Below are positions 60,004-64,000 of a stretch of 64,000 nucleotides of DNA, in pieces. Location of the stretch: positions 124,001-188,000 of the forward strand of contig JAJSPD010000064.1 in NCBI GenBank assembly GCA_021307315.1, read 5' to 3'. Made by a program: the position numbers and the translations under genes. This DNA comes from Bisporella sp. PMI_857 (Eukaryota; Ascomycota; Leotiomycetes; Helotiales; Helotiaceae). Positions within the stretch are counted from its first letter, which is position 1. Each line of letters begins with the position of its first letter. Under the pieces are notes generated by a model. The model had not been told where the DNA came from, searched no databases, and saw nothing but the letters and a program-made list of their open reading frames with translations.

Positions 60004-61397
60004 ATGTAGTTCGCAGTTTCGTCGATTGTCGATGTGGCAGCGATTATCAAAATGACCAGTTGATCACAGAATTGCGAGTAATTCGTTGGCACCGACAAAG
60101 CTGAATGTCTTCGGAGTCGAAACCTTCTCCACAAGGGGGCGCTACGCAGATGCCTCGCGCAGACAGAAGCTGCACCGGACAATTCAATGTAGACTCCAAT
60201 CTACTAGTGTAGAGCCGTTCCTGAAACAGGAATGCTGAGGCTGGGAGAGAAGACGATTACCAAATGACAAAGCCGAGCAGTTGGGGAATCGTCGATTGGC
60301 TGCTTCAATAATTATACGGCTGTAAGTTGGCAATCGGATTCTTGGCTCTGGTGCTGAATCGCAGGAGAATGGTTCTCTGGAGCTATCTTGTCTGATTTGG
60401 CAAGTGATGCGGCGTCTTTGGCTGGCTCAATGGCAGGTTAATAATGTCTGGGCACTTTATCAAAGGTTCTGGAATGTTTCGACTTGCTGACACCGTGATA
60501 TGGCAATTCAACCACCGAGAAGGGACGCCGGATACTTGCAGGTGTGGAGCGACGGCGTAGTTGCAACGCCCCTCAATTGAACTTTGTAACAGAAAGTGGA
60601 GGTAATGAGCGGTTCTCTGGGAGGGTTCAAGATCCAATTACGATGCGATAAGCTACCAATTGAGTAGATATGAATCTGTAGGACCAAAGGACGCGATGGT
60701 AGAGGGGAGTAAGATACGAAGGAGGAGGAGGATGCTGGAATAAGGATGCAGGATGGTGATGAAGATGGATTGGATGTTCGCGATCGGTGGGGTTGGAAGA
60801 CGACTGGGTTGACCTCAAGTGGTTTAGTTGCGAGACAAGAGGGGAGGGGGAGAGAGGGAGGGGTGACGAGGGGGACGGACCGACCAAAGCTGAATCTGCA
60901 TTCAACAAGCGAGTGTTAAAACTAAAAATGAATCACAAGGATGAAAGGAAAGGTTTTGAGGTAAAGTCATTTAATACTGTTAATAGTCTAGATGTTGCCG
61001 CTTTGCATACTTCACCTTCATACTTCAGTATCAATTGTCGCATTCAAAAGGTCAGTCTACTATTATTGCTAAAGCTTCACATTTCCCATTTCCTATATAT
61101 CTCAGCAACAGAAATGACCAGAGACGGCTTTCAATTTACTCTGACAAGCCTACTATTCGTTATTGCTTTCACTGCGCATGGTACAGAGATGGATGGCGAT
61201 CTACAAAACACCTTCACACTTTTAGGCTCTATGAATGGTCCAAAACTACCCTGCTCCCCCCCCCTCCCCCCCGGCCAAGATCATATTGCTTTTCCCCTGC
61301 CAATGTAGGAGATCCTTTGCGAAGAGTTACGTCAACGGAGCCGCAAATATCAAAGTGATGAATATTCTGGAACGTGGTCTCGCTGATTTATAGCTAG
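60004..61397. promoter_or_regulatory. long upstream region of the PKA gene
   Basis: No gene is supported. The plus-strand frames around 60787-61358 are shadowed by low-complexity sequence, including a GAGGGG-rich tract near 60840-60880 and a run of C with single T breaks at 61254-61271. A long 5' leader is common for this kinase in fungi, but none is demonstrated. Confidence 0.4.
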
Positions 61398-62183
61398 CTA
61401 TCTGGGTGCATCTCGACCGCTGATGGCTACATTTAATAACTTTGAGACCTCTGTAACCGCCTCAATGACATCTCTATCAATATCTTGCCCACCATACTTC
61501 TGATTGATCTTATCAGGATGCCAGCGTGCTCGTTCCTGCTTTAAGAGCTCCCGTAGTTGCTCATTTTCTGGATTGAAACCTCGCCAAACCTTCTCTCGTG
61601 GTGCTTTTCTGAAGAACTGCCCCACGGTTGTTGCATTAAGATCTTTGTAGCTTCCACCCCAGACCGGCCATGGTATGGTACTGACACTAATTCGAACTCT
61701 CCCCGTCTCAACTTGCTCCCATTTCGTTGTATATGTGTCCCATGCCTCGGCCCATAGCTTTGCCCATCGAACAGTAGCGGCTTTTTTCGCCCGCGCCTTC
61801 TCTGCCTCATGTTTCTCTCGCTCCTTGGCCCGCTCCTGTTTCGCTCGTTCTTTTTTCTGCTGTGCGTCTTGAAAGTCTGTCTCATGCTTTCGCTCTTCCT
61901 CCTCCTTTTTCTGCCTAGCCTCTTCATGCTTGGCTCTTGCCGCCTCCATCCCTTCCGGCCCAAACTCCCACAATTTTACCTCAACATTGTGCGCAAACTC
62001 TGGTAGGGTCATAGGAACCCAAGTTCCCTTTGAGCCCCATTTTTTTCGTGGGAATCGGTCTATTGGCTGTCCGTATATTCCTTCAAAGTTCGCAGCCCCT
62101 TCTGAACTTAATAACGCATCGCGTACATGGTTATACAAAGTATCTGTCGAGTCCTCCTCACTCATAGTATTGGCGCTGCTCAT
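61398..62183 (-). CDS. NFKBIL1-like J-domain-type coiled-coil protein
   Basis: A single-exon gene of 261 residues (or 255 from the second Met, MSEEDS). After an N-terminal VRDALLSSEGAANFEGIYG segment comes a highly charged coiled coil from about 80 to 145 (HEEARQKKEEEERKHETDFQ and on). The C-terminal third holds WPVWGGSYKDLNATTVGQFF and LLKQERARWHPDKINQKYGG, the HPD-containing J-like helix typical of NFKBIL1 and its fungal relatives. J domains stimulate Hsp70; whether this divergent one does is unknown. Its human relative is nuclear and linked to mRNA processing. Neighbour of PKA on the same strand, with no sign of co-regulation. Confidence 0.78.
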   Translation of the reverse strand: MSSANTMSEEDSTDTLYNHVRDALLSSEGAANFEGIYGQPIDRFPRKKWGSKGTWVPMTLPEFAHNVEVKLWEFGPEGMEAARAKHEEARQKKEEEERKHETDFQDAQQKKERAKQERAKEREKHEAEKARAKKAATVRWAKLWAEAWDTYTTKWEQVETGRVRISVSTIPWPVWGGSYKDLNATTVGQFFRKAPREKVWRGFNPENEQLRELLKQERARWHPDKINQKYGGQDIDRDVIEAVTEVSKLLNVAISGRDAPR

Positions 62184-63705
62184 GGTATTGGACGGAGACG
62201 TTTGGTATGTCCTGTGATGTCAATACCAGTATGTGTGTTCTGCAGCAGAGTTTGCATATTTGATACTGGCTGCTTTGCTTGAGAAGGTGTACAGAAAATC
62301 GACTTTGGCTGAGAGTTGCTTCAGAAGTCGTCTTCAAGGTTGCGCAGATGCAATCGCAGGGCAAGCAGTGACTCCAGCTGAATGACAAAGCTTGTTGCCT
62401 TCGAAAGGCAGCCAATTGTTTTATGGTTGCCTCAGACGTCAAAAGCAGATAACCTGTTCAGGCTAGCGCAAAGTGCTGCTTGGGAGTTCTTGGCAAGGTA
62501 TACCAAGTGACTATGATTATACTTGGAAGTACATAGGCAGAGATCTGCAATCTCAATTCATGGAAAATTTTCATCTTCATGTTCACATAAACATTTATCT
62601 CAGCTGTAGTAGCACCACTGTGAATGCTTTCATTCATCAAATGCTTAAGGGGGCTGACAATTTGTCTTGTTCATCGTCCGCAAAAAACTAAAGAATCCTA
62701 CTTTGATACTTGTCAAGTTGAGCACAGTCAAGCTATTGCTGAAGCGTGGTTTCATTCCTGCAACTGAAATAAATATGTAGAGAAGATTCGTAGGTGGTAT
62801 AGATCAATACTGTAGTTTGCGTTGGTAAAAGTGCGAGGACCTCCTTAGATGCAATAGTGAAGGATGATGCATACACAAAATGCTTGAAGGACACGAACTT
62901 GGCGTTCTGGGTCTTCGGGTGCTATTTTGCTCTTCATGCATGATTGCCTCTTGACTCCGTATTCTTGCTCCCGTTGTTCACACTATCAATTAAGGTATTG
63001 GCGTTGTTGGCGGCATCTCGCTTTGTAAACCTTTGACTAAGCCGCTGTGAGAGGAGCGACCCTAAGTATGCCACGGCTGTTTTAATATAGTGCCATGCTA
63101 TAATTCCGATTAGGCATATTGTGGTCTTGAATTCGGAGGCGAAGCATGATGGTGTAAGCTACGGTAAACAGCGTGGTTCTTTCAATGAAATCTTTGATAA
63201 CACATTGGGACATAAAGCATGCTTCTATCATCCCTGCAGATTACAACGATTGACTCGATATGCATGGTTAAGAAAAGGCTATTTAAATTGGCGCTTCATC
63301 TCGTCTGGTTAAGACTACACATTTCTGGTCAGTTTTCTTTCTTGACTTCAAAAACATATCACAATAATTAAAACCTCGAGATCGAGTAGGATTACTAGAC
63401 TGCCTTTCCCTAGATTTTGAATTCGCTCGAACCACTATTGTTCTATCAACCTTCCTTTCTCTAGGCTTCGAGTTTAAGTTGATATCATGAGGCGGCTCAG
63501 CAGTAAGAATTTACAGCCCCATAATTCCAGGCACGAAGTGGGTCCCTCTCCGCATGACGTTCCCAGATGCGTTGTCAGCTTCAACGTGTATATATTGACT
63601 TAGCCAGAGATATCTTCCTACATTTCCCATCTTTTGCTTCGAACTTTTACATATACATCTAGCTACTTTGTTTGGGATTGTATCTTTAATCACCATTCCA
63701 GAGTT
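62184..63705. other. intergenic, no convincing gene
   Basis: About 1.5 kb. Short frames only. The final part holds GTATATATTG at about 63586-63595, roughly 110 bp before the RNase T2 start, which may serve as a TATA element. Confidence 0.45.
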
Positions 63706-63989
63706 ATGACTTTCGAGCCTTCCTTCCCATCTCTGCGTTCGATCATATCATTCGCTGGCAACATACTCTCACAAGTCCCTCTCCATCAAACAGCGCCAGC
63801 ATATACATATAAACCATACGGAGACGCACCCACTTGTCCTATAGATAGTCCGCTTTCCTGCCACAATAGCACGACTGCGCCCGATAGTTGTTGCTTTATT
63901 TACCCCGGTGGGCAGCTTCTTTCTACACAGTTTTGGGATACACATCCTGCTGTAGGTCCTGTCGATAGTTGGACTCTGCATGGACTCTG
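63706..63989 (+). CDS. secreted ribonuclease T2, 5' part only
   Basis: RNase T2 enzymes are secreted or vacuolar endoribonucleases that cleave RNA through a 2',3'-cyclic intermediate. Exon 1 codes for MTFEPSFPSLRSIISFAGNI and a hydrophobic stretch, then CPIDSPLSCHNSTTAPDSCC, FIYPGGQLLSTQFWDTHPAV and DSWTLHGLW. The last block is the first conserved active-site segment (CAS-1) with its catalytic histidine. A GTGAAT donor at 63990 interrupts the Trp codon in phase 2, so the following exon should supply the PD of HGLWPD and the second active-site segment outside the window. Cysteine spacing fits the fungal T2 type. The gene is incomplete only because the window ends. Confidence 0.9.
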
Positions 63990-64000
63990 GTGAATATTTA

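Noticed and set aside
60787..61308. 173-residue plus-strand frame upstream of PKA
   Set aside because: Low-complexity composition (EGERGRGDEGD, then Pro/Leu from a C-run), no domain, and it sits in the kinase leader region.
1..64000. CRISPR arrays, bacterial operons or a biosynthetic cluster
   Set aside because: No spaced direct repeats of that kind, and the gene content is that of eukaryotic nuclear DNA with introns; no polyketide, peptide synthetase or terpene gene is visible.

Overview
This window is nuclear DNA of a filamentous ascomycete (Pezizomycotina). The evidence is short GT-AG introns (mostly 42-110 nt) with CTAAC/CTGAC-like branch sites, fungal-specific families (HET domain, Bud4, con-13-like secreted protein, Avo1/Sin1), and a strongly AT-rich transposon relic plus broken genes carrying stop codons of the kind RIP produces. 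A member of the Leotiomycetes is my guess from gene content and protein flavour; no marker gene proves it. Layout: 1-7.7 kb is gene-poor accessory DNA with a con-13-like secreted protein gene carrying an HEIGH metal-binding motif and a decayed HET-domain gene. 7.9-24.6 kb is a conserved block: ARPC3 (Arp2/3 complex), TRM6/GCD10 (tRNA m1A58 methyltransferase), a MINDY deubiquitinase ending in a CaaX box, an FHIP-like dynein/early-endosome adaptor, and BUD4 (septation landmark). 24.6-33.7 kb is accessory again: a decayed short-chain dehydrogenase/reductase, a C2H2 zinc-finger gene, and a 3.9-kb AT-rich Tc1/mariner-like DNA transposon with matching terminal inverted repeats, which itself holds a GC-balanced 119-bp insertion that looks like a solo LTR. 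33.7-45.6 kb has a fungal protein of unknown function starting about 90 bp from the transposon end, POP3 (RNase P/MRP) and a very large USP9X/USP34-type ubiquitin protease with 11 or 12 exons. 48.3-64 kb has an uncharacterised serine-rich protein, a PRCC homologue divergently paired with AVO1/SIN1 (TORC2), a small secreted GPI-type protein, the catalytic subunit of PKA, an NFKBIL1-like J-domain protein, and the 5' part of a secreted RNase T2 cut by the window edge. The genes are mostly single housekeeping loci; I see no biosynthetic cluster or operon-like system. Recurrent themes are ubiquitin removal (MINDY and USP), cortical/endosomal organisation (ARPC3, BUD4, FHIP) and nutrient signalling (AVO1, PKA), but co-location alone does not show that they act together. 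Exon structures were worked out by eye from splice signals and reading frame. Two places do not close cleanly: a one-base homopolymer frame break in FHIP and an unresolved exon junction in the con-13-like gene.
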